From CAZLMW01 sp964560875 (GTDB lineage Bacteria; Myxococcota_A; UBA9042): a stretch of 33,900 nt of DNA. Under the pieces are notes generated by a model. That model worked only from the letters and a program-made list of their open reading frames with translations, made no database searches and was not told the origin of the DNA. Position 1 is the stretch's first letter. Every line of letters begins with the position of its first letter. The DNA lies in assembly GCA_964560875.1 (NCBI GenBank), contig CAZLMW010000091.1, forward strand, positions 1-33,900, written 5' to 3'. A program made the translations under genes and the position numbers. Positions 8,218 to 16,754 of the stretch are shown here, in pieces.

Positions 8218-11200
8218 GGACTACGCCAACCAGCCTTCGATTCCGCGTCAGCCAGGCCGGGTCTGTGGCTCTGAATCTGCCATTGCGCATTGCGGTGCTA
8301 GCGCTCTGTGTGGGCGGCATCGCATGCACGTCGAGCACGGCGCCACCGCCTGGAACGACCTACCAATACGACGCGCCGACGTTTGGTAACCCCGACGGTG
8401 TCACCGACGCAAAGGCCGACGCTGGCGCCTTGCCCAACGATGCCACTGGCACCTCGGGGGTTGATGCGGGCGCCGGACCGTGTTCGCCCAATCCGTGCAA
8501 AGAGGCCAACAAGACGATCTGCGCCAAGGACGGCACCACCGGGCATGTGTGCTACTGCAACGACGGATTCGAGGACAAAGACGGCAAATGTGTGCCGGCC
8601 TGCAAGCTGCCCGATCCGCCGCCGAAGCCGCCGGTTCTCAAGCCCGGTGATCTGCTCATCGTCGAGCTGATGATCAACCCCCAAGCTACGCAAGACGATG
8701 TGGGCGAGTGGTTTGAGATCCGCAACATGACGAACAAAGACCTCGACTTGCGCGGCATGATCATCACCGAGGCTGAGGAATTCGACAAACACGTCATCAA
8801 TTCGTGCAAGCCCGTGATGCTCAAGGCGGGTGGCGTCATCGCGATGGGACGCACCGGGGACGCCGCGAAGAACGGCGGTTACACGCCCGGCTACGTCTAC
8901 AAGAACGTGACGCTGTCCAACCTGTCCGACGACTTGCTGCTGCAGTCGCGCGACAAGGACGGCAAGACCGTCAACATCGATCATGTGAACTGGGACAAGG
9001 AGTGGGCGATCAACCTCTACTCGGGCAAGGCGTTGGCGCTCGACGCGAGTCAGACGACGGCTTCGGGCAACGACAAGCGCGACAATTGGTGTTTGGCGGT
9101 CGAGAAGATGTCCGGCGGCGACTTCGGCACGCCCGGCGTGATGAACAAGGTCTGCCCGGTGCCGGCCGATACCGACAAAGACGGCCACGTCGACACGATC
9201 GACAACTGCCCCAAACACGCCAACAAGGACCAGTCAGACGAGGACAAGGACGGTGTCGGCGACGTCTGCGACAACTGCGTCAAGGTCGGCAACAAGGACC
9301 AGGCCAATGCTGACGGCGACAAGAAGGGGGACGCGTGCGATCCGTCGGTGTGCGGGGACGCGGAGCTCGACGCCGGTGAGCAATGCGATGACGGCAACTT
9401 GCTCGGCAACGACGGGTGCGAAGGCTGTCTGGCCAAAGCGCCGATCCCCGGCAAGATCGTCATCAGCGAGATCATGGTGTGGGCCGGCGCCAATGAGACG
9501 CAGTGGTTCGAGGTCTACAACCCGACCACGACGTCGGTTGCCATCAACGGCTGGACCATCGAGATCGGCAAGGGCTTCGATGAAAAGGGAATCAAGCACA
9601 CCATCAATCACCTTGGCGCGCTCACGGTTGCCGCCGGCGGGCGCCTGGTGATCGCGGCGAGCCCGGACGCGTCCAAGAACGGCGGCATCAAGGCCGACTA
9701 CACGTTCAACGACAAGGGCGGAAAGAAGCTCGAGTTCAACCTCAGCGGCGACTCCATCACCATCATCGACCCGCTCGCGAACGCGGTCGTGGACAAGGTT
9801 GTCTTCGCTTACAACAACCTGCTGCAGACCAGCCTCGCGTGGCAGCTCGATCCGACCTTCCACAGCTCGACGGCCAACGATACCCAGGCCTACTGGTGCA
9901 ACGCCTCGACGCAGTTTCCCAAGGCACCGGCCCTCTACGGCACACCCGGCGCGAAGAACACGTCTTGCGTCCCGCCCGGCAAGGATAAGGACGGCGACGC
10001 CACGTCCAACGAGCAAGACAACTGCCCGTTCCACAGCAACCCGCAGCAGACCGATGGCGACAAAGACAAGATCGGCGACGCCTGCGACAACTGTAAGTCC
10101 AAGCCCAACGGCGACCAGAAGGACTCCGACGCCGACGGTGTGGGCGACGCCTGTGACAACTGCCCGCTCAAGCCCAACGTCGACCAGAAGGACGACGACA
10201 AGAACGGCCTCGGCAACGCGTGCGATCCCAAGGACTGTGGCAACAACAAGCTGGACGCCAACGAGGACTGCGACGACGGCAACAAGAAGAGCGGCGACGG
10301 CTGCTCGGAGTCGTGCCAGAAGGAATTCTACAGCCCCGGCGCGGTCATCATCACCGAGATGCTTGTGCAGCCGCAGTGGTCCACCGACCCGACCGGCGAG
10401 TGGATCGAGCTATACAACCCCGGTACCAAGCCGGTCGATATCAACGGCTGGATCCTGCGCGATAACGGCGCCAACGTGCACGTGATCACGAAGAAGGGTG
10501 GTCTGGTGGTCGCCCCCGGTAGCTACCTCGTGCTCGGGAATAACGACAACATCAACCAAAACGGTGGCGTGCTCGTCAACTACGCATGGGGCAAGAAGGA
10601 CAAGCCGCCGACGCTTTTCACGCTGTCCAACCCCCCGTTCTCCGACGAAGTGGTGCTCACCTGGAACAACAACCAGATCATCATCGACCAGGTCAGCTAC
10701 AAGCCCAAGGGGTGGGCCTGCGCCCAACAGCCGCAGCCCAAGGACTGCCAGAACATCGGCTTCGACATCAAACCCGGCAAGGCGCTGTCGCTCTCGCCCG
10801 ACAAGTTCACCCACCTGACCAACGACGCCTACCAGAGCTGGTGTCCGGCCAAGAAGTCCTATGGGCTCGGCGACTTTGGCACTCCGGGCAAACCCAACCC
10901 AAGCTGCATCAACCCGTGCAAGGGCAAGGCCGACAATACGGTTTGCGGCAAACCCGCCGACAAGACGCATTGCATCAAGCAGAAGTGCGTCCTGCAGCCC
11001 CAATGCGGCGACAAAATCGTGCAACCGAAGCTCGGCGAAGACTGCGACGACGGCAACAAGAACAACTGCGATGGATGCAGCGACAAGTGCAAGAACATCC
11101 CGCTTTGTCCGCCACCGGGCACGTTGATCATCAGCGAAATCATGCCCGATCCCGACGCGGTCGATGACAACAACGGCGAGTGGTTCGAGCTGTTCAACCC

Positions 11201-11810
11201 GTCATCGGCGGCGGTCGATATCAACGGCTGGTCGATCATCAGCGGCGTCAAGAGCCACCAAATCAAGGCCGGCGCCGGCAAGAAGCTGATGGTTGCCGCC
11301 CAGGGGCGCGCCGTGCTCGCGGGATCGTCTTTCAAGACGCTGAACAACGGCATCAACGCGCTGTACGGCTGGAACGACGCGACCAAGGGCAGCTTTGGCA
11401 TCGACGACAAGAAGACGACGCCCATCAGCCTGTTGAACACCAAGGGCATCATGGTCGACACGGTGACGCTCAACGGGCCGTGGAAGACCGGCGTCTCGAC
11501 GATGCTGAAGACCGGCAAGTGCCACGCGACGAGCGAAAACGACAAGGCCAGCTGTTGGGAGAGCGCCACGTCCAAGTGCACGTACGGTCATCTCGTCGGC
11601 AAGGCCGGGCTGGATCCGAAGACCTGCAAGGGCAAGACGTGCAAGCTCGACAAGGACTGCGGCAACGCGAACCTGGTCTGCAAGAACATCGGTGTCGACT
11701 TTGAAGGCCAGCTGATTTGCGCCGTCAAGCCGCCGAACACGCCGGGGTCGTCGTTTACGTGCGTCATCGCCGAGCAGGGCACGCCGGGCGCCGCCAACAC
11801 CTGTAAATAG
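8214..11810 (+). CDS. Secreted lipoprotein with four lamin-tail domains, thrombospondin type-3 and DUF4215 Cys-rich repeats
   Basis: A 1198-residue surface or periplasmic protein with a modular layout. There is a signal sequence with a possible lipobox Cys at 38 and an EGF-like Cys cluster at 90-126. Lamin-tail domains lie at about 144-312, 412-583, 706-897 and 968-1197, each opening with an I-x-E-(I/M/L)-(M/L) strand and a later NG(W)-type or equivalent turn. Thrombospondin type-3 calcium repeats (DxDxDGxxD...DNC) lie at 319-377 and 590-671. Three C-x-D-D-G-N motifs of the myxobacterial Cys-rich repeat (DUF4215) lie at 380-405, 675-701 and 931-959. The TTG start at 8214 overlaps the dacB stop (TTGA) and has GAGGAAAG just upstream, arguing for translational coupling. 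Calcium binding and extracellular adhesion or scaffolding are inferred from the domains; no catalytic domain is seen. The lipobox (GIAC) is weak. Confidence 0.88.
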   Translation: MRTTPTSLRFRVSQAGSVALNLPLRIAVLALCVGGIACTSSTAPPPGTTYQYDAPTFGNPDGVTDAKADAGALPNDATGTSGVDAGAGPCSPNPCKEANKTICAKDGTTGHVCYCNDGFEDKDGKCVPACKLPDPPPKPPVLKPGDLLIVELMINPQATQDDVGEWFEIRNMTNKDLDLRGMIITEAEEFDKHVINSCKPVMLKAGGVIAMGRTGDAAKNGGYTPGYVYKNVTLSNLSDDLLLQSRDKDGKTVNIDHVNWDKEWAINLYSGKALALDASQTTASGNDKRDNWCLAVEKMSGGDFGTPGVMNKVCPVPADTDKDGHVDTIDNCPKHANKDQSDEDKDGVGDVCDNCVKVGNKDQANADGDKKGDACDPSVCGDAELDAGEQCDDGNLLGNDGCEGCLAKAPIPGKIVISEIMVWAGANETQWFEVYNPTTTSVAINGWTIEIGKGFDEKGIKHTINHLGALTVAAGGRLVIAASPDASKNGGIKADYTFNDKGGKKLEFNLSGDSITIIDPLANAVVDKVVFAYNNLLQTSLAWQLDPTFHSSTANDTQAYWCNASTQFPKAPALYGTPGAKNTSCVPPGKDKDGDATSNEQDNCPFHSNPQQTDGDKDKIGDACDNCKSKPNGDQKDSDADGVGDACDNCPLKPNVDQKDDDKNGLGNACDPKDCGNNKLDANEDCDDGNKKSGDGCSESCQKEFYSPGAVIITEMLVQPQWSTDPTGEWIELYNPGTKPVDINGWILRDNGANVHVITKKGGLVVAPGSYLVLGNNDNINQNGGVLVNYAWGKKDKPPTLFTLSNPPFSDEVVLTWNNNQIIIDQVSYKPKGWACAQQPQPKDCQNIGFDIKPGKALSLSPDKFTHLTNDAYQSWCPAKKSYGLGDFGTPGKPNPSCINPCKGKADNTVCGKPADKTHCIKQKCVLQPQCGDKIVQPKLGEDCDDGNKNNCDGCSDKCKNIPLCPPPGTLIISEIMPDPDAVDDNNGEWFELFNPSSAAVDINGWSIISGVKSHQIKAGAGKKLMVAAQGRAVLAGSSFKTLNNGINALYGWNDATKGSFGIDDKKTTPISLLNTKGIMVDTVTLNGPWKTGVSTMLKTGKCHATSENDKASCWESATSKCTYGHLVGKAGLDPKTCKGKTCKLDKDCGNANLVCKNIGVDFEGQLICAVKPPNTPGSSFTCVIAEQGTPGAANTCK

Positions 11811-11944
11811 TCGCAGTCGGTCCGTCCCCGAGCTTGGGGCAAACCGTGAACCCGCGGCGATGCTGTGAGTCGTCTTGACGGACCGGCCGCTGGCGTGACA
11901 CACCCTCGCCTCGTCCCAACGCCTGCCCAACCCACGGAGCCGTC

Positions 11945-12754
11945 ATGCCCGATATCGTGCCTTTGATCACCAGTTACGCCGTCAAGATCGTCGGCGTTCT
12001 CGTCGCTCTCTACATCGCCAAGATGGTCGCCAATTGGGTCGGCGACATGGTCGGCAAGACCCTGCGCGCCAGGAGCTTCGACGAGACGCTGACCTCGTTC
12101 TTCTCCCGCGCCGCCAACTGGGGCGTGCTCGTCATGGCGGTGCTCAGCTGCCTGGGCGTCTTTGGGATCGAGACCACCAGCTTCGCGGCTGTTATCGGTG
12201 CCGCCGGTCTCGCTGTCGGCCTGGCTTTCCAGGGCACGTTGGCCAACTTCGCCGCCGGCGTGATGCTCTTGGTCTTCCGTCCGTTCAAGATCGGTGACCG
12301 CGTCACGCTCCCGACCGTGCCCGACGCCTTCGTGGCCGAGATTTCGCTGTTCACGACCAGCTTCGACACGCCCGATCACCGCCGCCTGACCGTGCCCAAC
12401 AGCGCCGTGTTTGGATCGGTCATCGACAACACCACCGGCAACGATATCCGCCGCGTCGACATCAACGTGGGTGCCGCTTACGACGCCACGATCGACGACA
12501 CCCGCAAGGCCCTCGAGGCAGCCGCAGCGTCGCTTCCGTTCAGCATCGAAGGCCGCGCCCACGAGGTCTTCCTGGCCGGACTGGGCGGCTCGAGCGTCGA
12601 CTGGCAGATGCGTATCTGGTGCAAGACAAGCGAATACTGGGACTGCTACCAGGCGACCATTCGTGCCACCAAAATGCACATGGAAGAGGCAGGCATCGGC
12701 ATCCCGTACACGACCCTCGACGTCAACATCACGTCCGGTTCGGTGTCCGGCTGA
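11945..12754 (+). CDS. mscS: Small-conductance mechanosensitive channel (MscS family)
   Basis: Homoheptameric inner-membrane channel that opens under membrane tension and releases solutes during hypo-osmotic shock. The 269-residue product is close to the E. coli length (286). It has two N-terminal hydrophobic segments and the pore helix TM3 at about residues 80-107, with the Gly/Ala pattern AAGLAVGLAFQGTLANFAAG. FRPFKIGDRV and the VPNS motif of the beta domain follow. The start ATG is preceded by GGAG at 11936-11939 with 5-base spacing. It is separated by 134 bp from the upstream lipoprotein gene, so probably has its own promoter, which I could not locate. It converges with the minus-strand gene at 12782. 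Confidence 0.93.
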   Translation: MPDIVPLITSYAVKIVGVLVALYIAKMVANWVGDMVGKTLRARSFDETLTSFFSRAANWGVLVMAVLSCLGVFGIETTSFAAVIGAAGLAVGLAFQGTLANFAAGVMLLVFRPFKIGDRVTLPTVPDAFVAEISLFTTSFDTPDHRRLTVPNSAVFGSVIDNTTGNDIRRVDINVGAAYDATIDDTRKALEAAAASLPFSIEGRAHEVFLAGLGGSSVDWQMRIWCKTSEYWDCYQATIRATKMHMEEAGIGIPYTTLDVNITSGSVSG

Positions 12755-12758
12755 TCGA

Positions 12759-12793
12759 CGCTATATAGCGCCCGCGCCGGGCTATTCGCGGGC
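12759..12793. terminator. Palindrome and hairpin between convergent genes
   Basis: A perfect 12-bp palindrome CGCTATATAGCG (12759-12770) is followed by a 7-bp stem GCCCGCG / CGCGGGC (12770-12776 / 12787-12793) that overlaps the stop codon of the minus-strand gene. The position between two converging reading frames fits a bidirectional terminator. There is no T-run on either side, so the call is tentative. Confidence 0.3.
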
Positions 12794-13843
12794 CTGCGCG
12801 TACTTCCACTTCGCGCGATCCACGCTTGACCGCATCATCGGTCCGATCGTGAGCGCCACCTGCACCTCGCCACGCAGCGTGTAGGTGTAGGGGTGGATGA
12901 AGACGGCCACGGCTTTGCGCGCAAACCAGTTCAGGCCCTTGAGGTCGTCGCGCCGCTTGATGCGTTTTTTGGCGGCGAGGATGACTGTCGCGGTCGCTTT
13001 GCGCGCCTTGCTCTCGACGGCGATGCTGTAGGGGACCTGGTAGTCGTTGTCGCCGTCGACCTTGACCGCAGTGCGCCGTTCGGCGGTGACCTTGCCGACG
13101 TAGCTCATGCCGCCGCGCAGGATCACGAAACCGAGCGGCCGGTGGGCACGCTCCTTGGGGGCGATGATGAAGTCGACGACGCGCATCTTCTTGCCGCGAA
13201 CCTTGTGCAGCTGGATCGACCGGTCGTAGGTCCGGTGGGCCTTGATGGTCGACGCATCGTGCACGGCGAAGACGTTGGACGTCAGGTTGGCGGTGCGGCC
13301 GCGGCTGTCGGTGGCGTTGATGGCCAGGTCGCCCCATGCGCATAGCAACTGACGCTTGATCCACCCGGTCTTGTCCCGGTCGCGCAGGGTCGGTCCTGTT
13401 CGTCCGGCGGAGAGGACCGCGTCGCCCTTGATGCGCCCGAACTCGAAGTGCATGACCAGCTTCCCGCCCTTGACGGCGAGGGTGTTCTTGCCGGCGGTGA
13501 TGGCGAGTCGATCGGCGGCCACGGTGTATGTGCCGCGCTTGAATTCCTGCTCGTCGTAGAGCGTTCCGGTGGGCGACTGCTGCTGAAACGTGATCTTGAG
13601 TTTGCCTTTCTTGTAGCCGGCGTTGGCCATCGACCAGCGGATAAACGTCGTGTGGCCCTTGGCTGTGGCGCCGCGGAAGGTGATGTGCTCAACGGCCTCA
13701 CCGTGCTTGGCGAAGGCGCGCGAAGACCAGTGCAGGGGTTTGTTGGAGATGCTTGCGGCGAACGCGGCGGGCGTCAACGAGAGCGCGAAGAAGGTCGCGG
13801 TCGTTGCTACCAGCCAGCGCTTTGTGCGGTTCGAGCGAATCAT
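12782..13843 (-). CDS. Exported beta-rich protein of unknown function, downstream of MMPL exporter
   Basis: A 353-residue protein with a clean signal peptide (about residues 1-30, charged N-terminus, then LVATTATFFALSLTPAAFA). The mature part is predicted beta-rich, with alternating hydrophobic strands, many Lys/Arg residues and few acidic residues. I do not recognise the family with certainty; the two-halved strand pattern is reminiscent of lipocalin-like AttH/CrtC proteins, but no signature residue proves it. The ATG at 13843 has a strong GGGGAGG site 4 bases upstream. It starts 57 bp after the MMPL gene on the same strand, so the two are probably one transcript. A periplasmic partner or cargo carrier for the exporter is a reasonable inference. 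Confidence 0.75.
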   Translation of the reverse strand: MIRSNRTKRWLVATTATFFALSLTPAAFAASISNKPLHWSSRAFAKHGEAVEHITFRGATAKGHTTFIRWSMANAGYKKGKLKITFQQQSPTGTLYDEQEFKRGTYTVAADRLAITAGKNTLAVKGGKLVMHFEFGRIKGDAVLSAGRTGPTLRDRDKTGWIKRQLLCAWGDLAINATDSRGRTANLTSNVFAVHDASTIKAHRTYDRSIQLHKVRGKKMRVVDFIIAPKERAHRPLGFVILRGGMSYVGKVTAERRTAVKVDGDNDYQVPYSIAVESKARKATATVILAAKKRIKRRDDLKGLNWFARKAVAVFIHPYTYTLRGEVQVALTIGPMMRSSVDRAKWKYAQARE

Positions 13844-13900
13844 GACGGCCTCCCCAGCCCCGCTGCGCGATCCCGGGCGTGGATCGACGCGGCTCGTATC

Positions 13901-16666
13901 TCAACGCCCCTCGGTGGTGGGCGATTCATCGCCGTCGTCATCCAGCCCGGGCTGCAACGCCAACAAGGCCCCGGCGAGCACATTGGCGAGGATGCAGACC
14001 GTCGCAACGCCCCAAACAGCCATCTCGGCCAGGGTCTGCACGCCGCGGTTGTCTTGGAAGAGCAGGGCGCCGAATCCGACGACGGTCGTAAGCGCCGCCA
14101 GCCACGCCGCGCTGAACACCTGCTGCAGCCCGACGGCGAGCTCCCGCCGCGAACGAACACCCCATCCGCGGTGAACGAGGTGCACGGTGCCGTCGATTCC
14201 GATGCCGAAGACGCTGGGTAATACGGTCACCGAAAAGAGGTTGAGCTCCAGCTCGGCGAGATACGCGATCCCCAGGAACGCCGAAAAACCGAGCACGAGG
14301 GGTATGAACGCAAACAGCACCGGGCGGATGTTGCGGAAGTGCAGCAACGTGATGAGCAGCACCGCGATCGCGGCGGCGAGGATGGCCCATGGACCCTCGC
14401 GACGCACCACGCCGTCCGCCTCTGCGAGCATGAAGAAGCCGGCGGTTGAGCGATACGTCTTCTCGCCAACCTTGAACGTGCCGACCTGGTCCATGACCTC
14501 CTTGACGGCGCGCGCGCTGGCCGTGTTGCCGTTGGGGTACATGAGCAGGTACCGACCCACGTTGCCGTCGACGTCCAGGAAGCGCTTGCGGACGAAATCG
14601 GGCAGGTCATTGGCGGTGAACGTCTTGACGTCGAGGCGTTTGAGGGCGCGGTCGGCTTCGGTCGCGTCTTCGCCCCTGAGCATGGCGCGCTTGGCGTCGA
14701 TATGGTCGGCGATGCGTCGTGCGATGGCCGCGTTTTCGGCCTGCTGCTCCGGCACGAAGGTGTGGATCGACATCCAATGCGTGATGCGCGTGTTCTTGTC
14801 CTTGTCGGCCTTGAGTTGGCGGTGAATCACGCCCGCGTCGGCCATCGTGTCGGCGACCACGAGGATCGGTGTGCGCAGCGATTGGCTGGTGGAGCGTCGG
14901 TAATGACCGGCCAGCTTGGAGGCGCGCCGCTTGCGCTGTTCATCGGCGCTCGGCTTGGCCACGGGCGCTTGCTTGGCGACCTTCTTGAGGTCGTTCTTCT
15001 TTTTCTTGGACTCCTTTTTCTCGGACTCCTTTTTCTTGGACCCCTGCTTCTTGGAGACTGTCCGTAGGCGTCGGAAATCCGTATTGAAATCAAGGTTTTG
15101 TGCCAGGTAGCCGCCACCGAGCGCGAGGCCGATGACAACCACGGTTGCGACCCGGGCGACGTTCCGATTGGCGAGGACGCCGATCATCTTGAGGCCGTCC
15201 GCGCGCGCGCCCGACACCGCCTTTTCGGGCCAGATGCGGTGCAGGACGATGACCAGCGGCGGGAAAAGCAGCAGCGTCGCGAGCAGGGTGACGAGCACGC
15301 CAACGCCGGCGATGAGCCCGAACTGCGAGAAGCCGCGGAAGTCGAACATCGTCAGCACGAGGAAGCTGCCGGCGGTGGTCGCGGCGGCGGTTCCGAGCGC
15401 GCCCCAAAGGTGCGGCATCGCGTGTCTGACGGCGGCGTCGGGGTCATCGCCCACGGCGCGGCGCTGCACGTAGTGGCTCAAGGTGTAGACGGCGAAGTCG
15501 TTTCCGAGCCCGAAGAGAATCGCGAAGATGAAGGCCGTGATGATGTTGACGTAGCCGATCGCCGTCGCCGCGAAGCCGGTCGTCAGGGCCACGCCGCTGA
15601 GCAGTGGGATGAACAGCAGGAGCAGCGCGCGGAAGCGGCGAAACGCGATGAGCTGCAGCAGGATGATCCCGCCGATCGCGAGGAGAGTCGTGACGTAGAG
15701 GCCGCGCCGAATGGTCGCGACGTGGCGGCTGACCTTGGCGTAATCCCCGCTGACCGAATAGACCATCTCGGGGTGGAATGAGCGCACGTTCGTCGCGGCG
15801 AGCAGCTTATCGATCTTGGCCACGAGCGCGTCGCTGGCTTCGACGTCGCTGGCGTCGACCTTCGGAAAAAGCTTGATGCCCAGCGCGTCGCCCGCGTCGT
15901 TTTCGGCCCACTCGCGCAGGTCCGCGAACTTGCCGATCTTGTCCTGCACCTCGTCATCGGTGGGGACCTTCCAGCCCTTTGCGTCGTTGGCCGTGGTGGT
16001 CGCATCGCCGGGGCCGTCAACAGGCTTGTGCGCGTCATCGAGCTTGGCCGGCTTGGGCTGGGTTGGCGCGGATCTGACCTTCCTGGTCGGAGACTCGGGG
16101 CGCTTGTCCTTCTTGTCTGCAAACTCGTCTTTTTCGTCTGCGAACTCGTCCTTTTCGTCTGCAAACTCGTCATCGTCGTCGTCGTCGCCACCATCATCAT
16201 CGCCAAACTCGCCGCCGAGCATCTCCTTGCGGGTCGCCTCGCGGACCTTCGCCTTGACCTCTTTTTCGATCTTGAGCAGCTCGTCCTTGGCGAGCCACAG
16301 CGCGGCGTTGCGGCGGAAGAAGTCGATGTCGCGCTGGCACTCGACGCTGGCGATCTCGGGCAGCTTCTCGGCCCGCTTACAAAACGCGGTCGCCGCCTTG
16401 CGGTTGGCCTCTTTGTCCGGGCTGCCAAAGACGATCAGCATCTTGTTGATGCTAGGAAGCGTGGCGCGGGCCTGCTGCGCGGCGACGACGGCGGGTGTGT
16501 CGTCGGGGAAGAGGTCTTCGAGCTTGCTGTTGACCTTCAGGTCCTTGGCGGCCCAGCTCGCGATGGCGGTGATGAGCGCCGCGATGATGAGCACGGTCCA
16601 CGGCCGCGCGATGGCGAAATCGCTGTAGCTTCGGGCGGCGGCAGCGATGCGTCCTTGTTGGGCCAT
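13901..16666 (-). CDS. RND/MMPL-family transporter
   Basis: Large inner-membrane exporter of the RND superfamily, related to MMPL and HpnN proteins that move lipids or other hydrophobic cargo. The 921-residue protein has a first span at about 24-40 and a long periplasmic loop. Spans at about 322-478 include the SSD-like block GLGNDFAVYTLSHYV; a second loop and spans at about 760-900 follow, giving two RND halves. The second half carries GIGIDGTVHLVHR, the matching motif. Loop 1 holds a strongly acidic stretch (about 153-188) with three DEFADEK-like repeats. Loop 2 opens with a Lys/Glu-rich stretch (about 538-583). The ATG at 16666 is chosen because MAQQG leads directly into the membrane region; the frame is open further upstream but would overlap the divergent gene. 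Substrate unknown. Confidence 0.88.
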   Translation of the reverse strand: MAQQGRIAAAARSYSDFAIARPWTVLIIAALITAIASWAAKDLKVNSKLEDLFPDDTPAVVAAQQARATLPSINKMLIVFGSPDKEANRKAATAFCKRAEKLPEIASVECQRDIDFFRRNAALWLAKDELLKIEKEVKAKVREATRKEMLGGEFGDDDGGDDDDDDEFADEKDEFADEKDEFADKKDKRPESPTRKVRSAPTQPKPAKLDDAHKPVDGPGDATTTANDAKGWKVPTDDEVQDKIGKFADLREWAENDAGDALGIKLFPKVDASDVEASDALVAKIDKLLAATNVRSFHPEMVYSVSGDYAKVSRHVATIRRGLYVTTLLAIGGIILLQLIAFRRFRALLLLFIPLLSGVALTTGFAATAIGYVNIITAFIFAILFGLGNDFAVYTLSHYVQRRAVGDDPDAAVRHAMPHLWGALGTAAATTAGSFLVLTMFDFRGFSQFGLIAGVGVLVTLLATLLLFPPLVIVLHRIWPEKAVSGARADGLKMIGVLANRNVARVATVVVIGLALGGGYLAQNLDFNTDFRRLRTVSKKQGSKKKESEKKESKKKKNDLKKVAKQAPVAKPSADEQRKRRASKLAGHYRRSTSQSLRTPILVVADTMADAGVIHRQLKADKDKNTRITHWMSIHTFVPEQQAENAAIARRIADHIDAKRAMLRGEDATEADRALKRLDVKTFTANDLPDFVRKRFLDVDGNVGRYLLMYPNGNTASARAVKEVMDQVGTFKVGEKTYRSTAGFFMLAEADGVVRREGPWAILAAAIAVLLITLLHFRNIRPVLFAFIPLVLGFSAFLGIAYLAELELNLFSVTVLPSVFGIGIDGTVHLVHRGWGVRSRRELAVGLQQVFSAAWLAALTTVVGFGALLFQDNRGVQTLAEMAVWGVATVCILANVLAGALLALQPGLDDDGDESPTTEGR
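16116..16178 (-). repeat. Three 21-bp tandem repeats inside the MMPL gene
   Basis: Three 21-bp units (16116-16136, 16137-16157, 16158-16178), differing at a few bases, encode DEFADEK, DEFADEK and DEFADKK on the minus strand. They are followed in the protein direction by Lys-rich sequence and preceded by an Asp/Gly run. Period is a multiple of three, so the frame is kept. Confidence 0.8.
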
Positions 16667-16754
16667 GGCGCGATGGTGGGCCGCCCGGCAAGCCGCGGCA
16701 AGTGAAGGCCTCTGCTTGTTTGTGTGCGGTGCAGCCTCTACCTTGCGCGACCCC

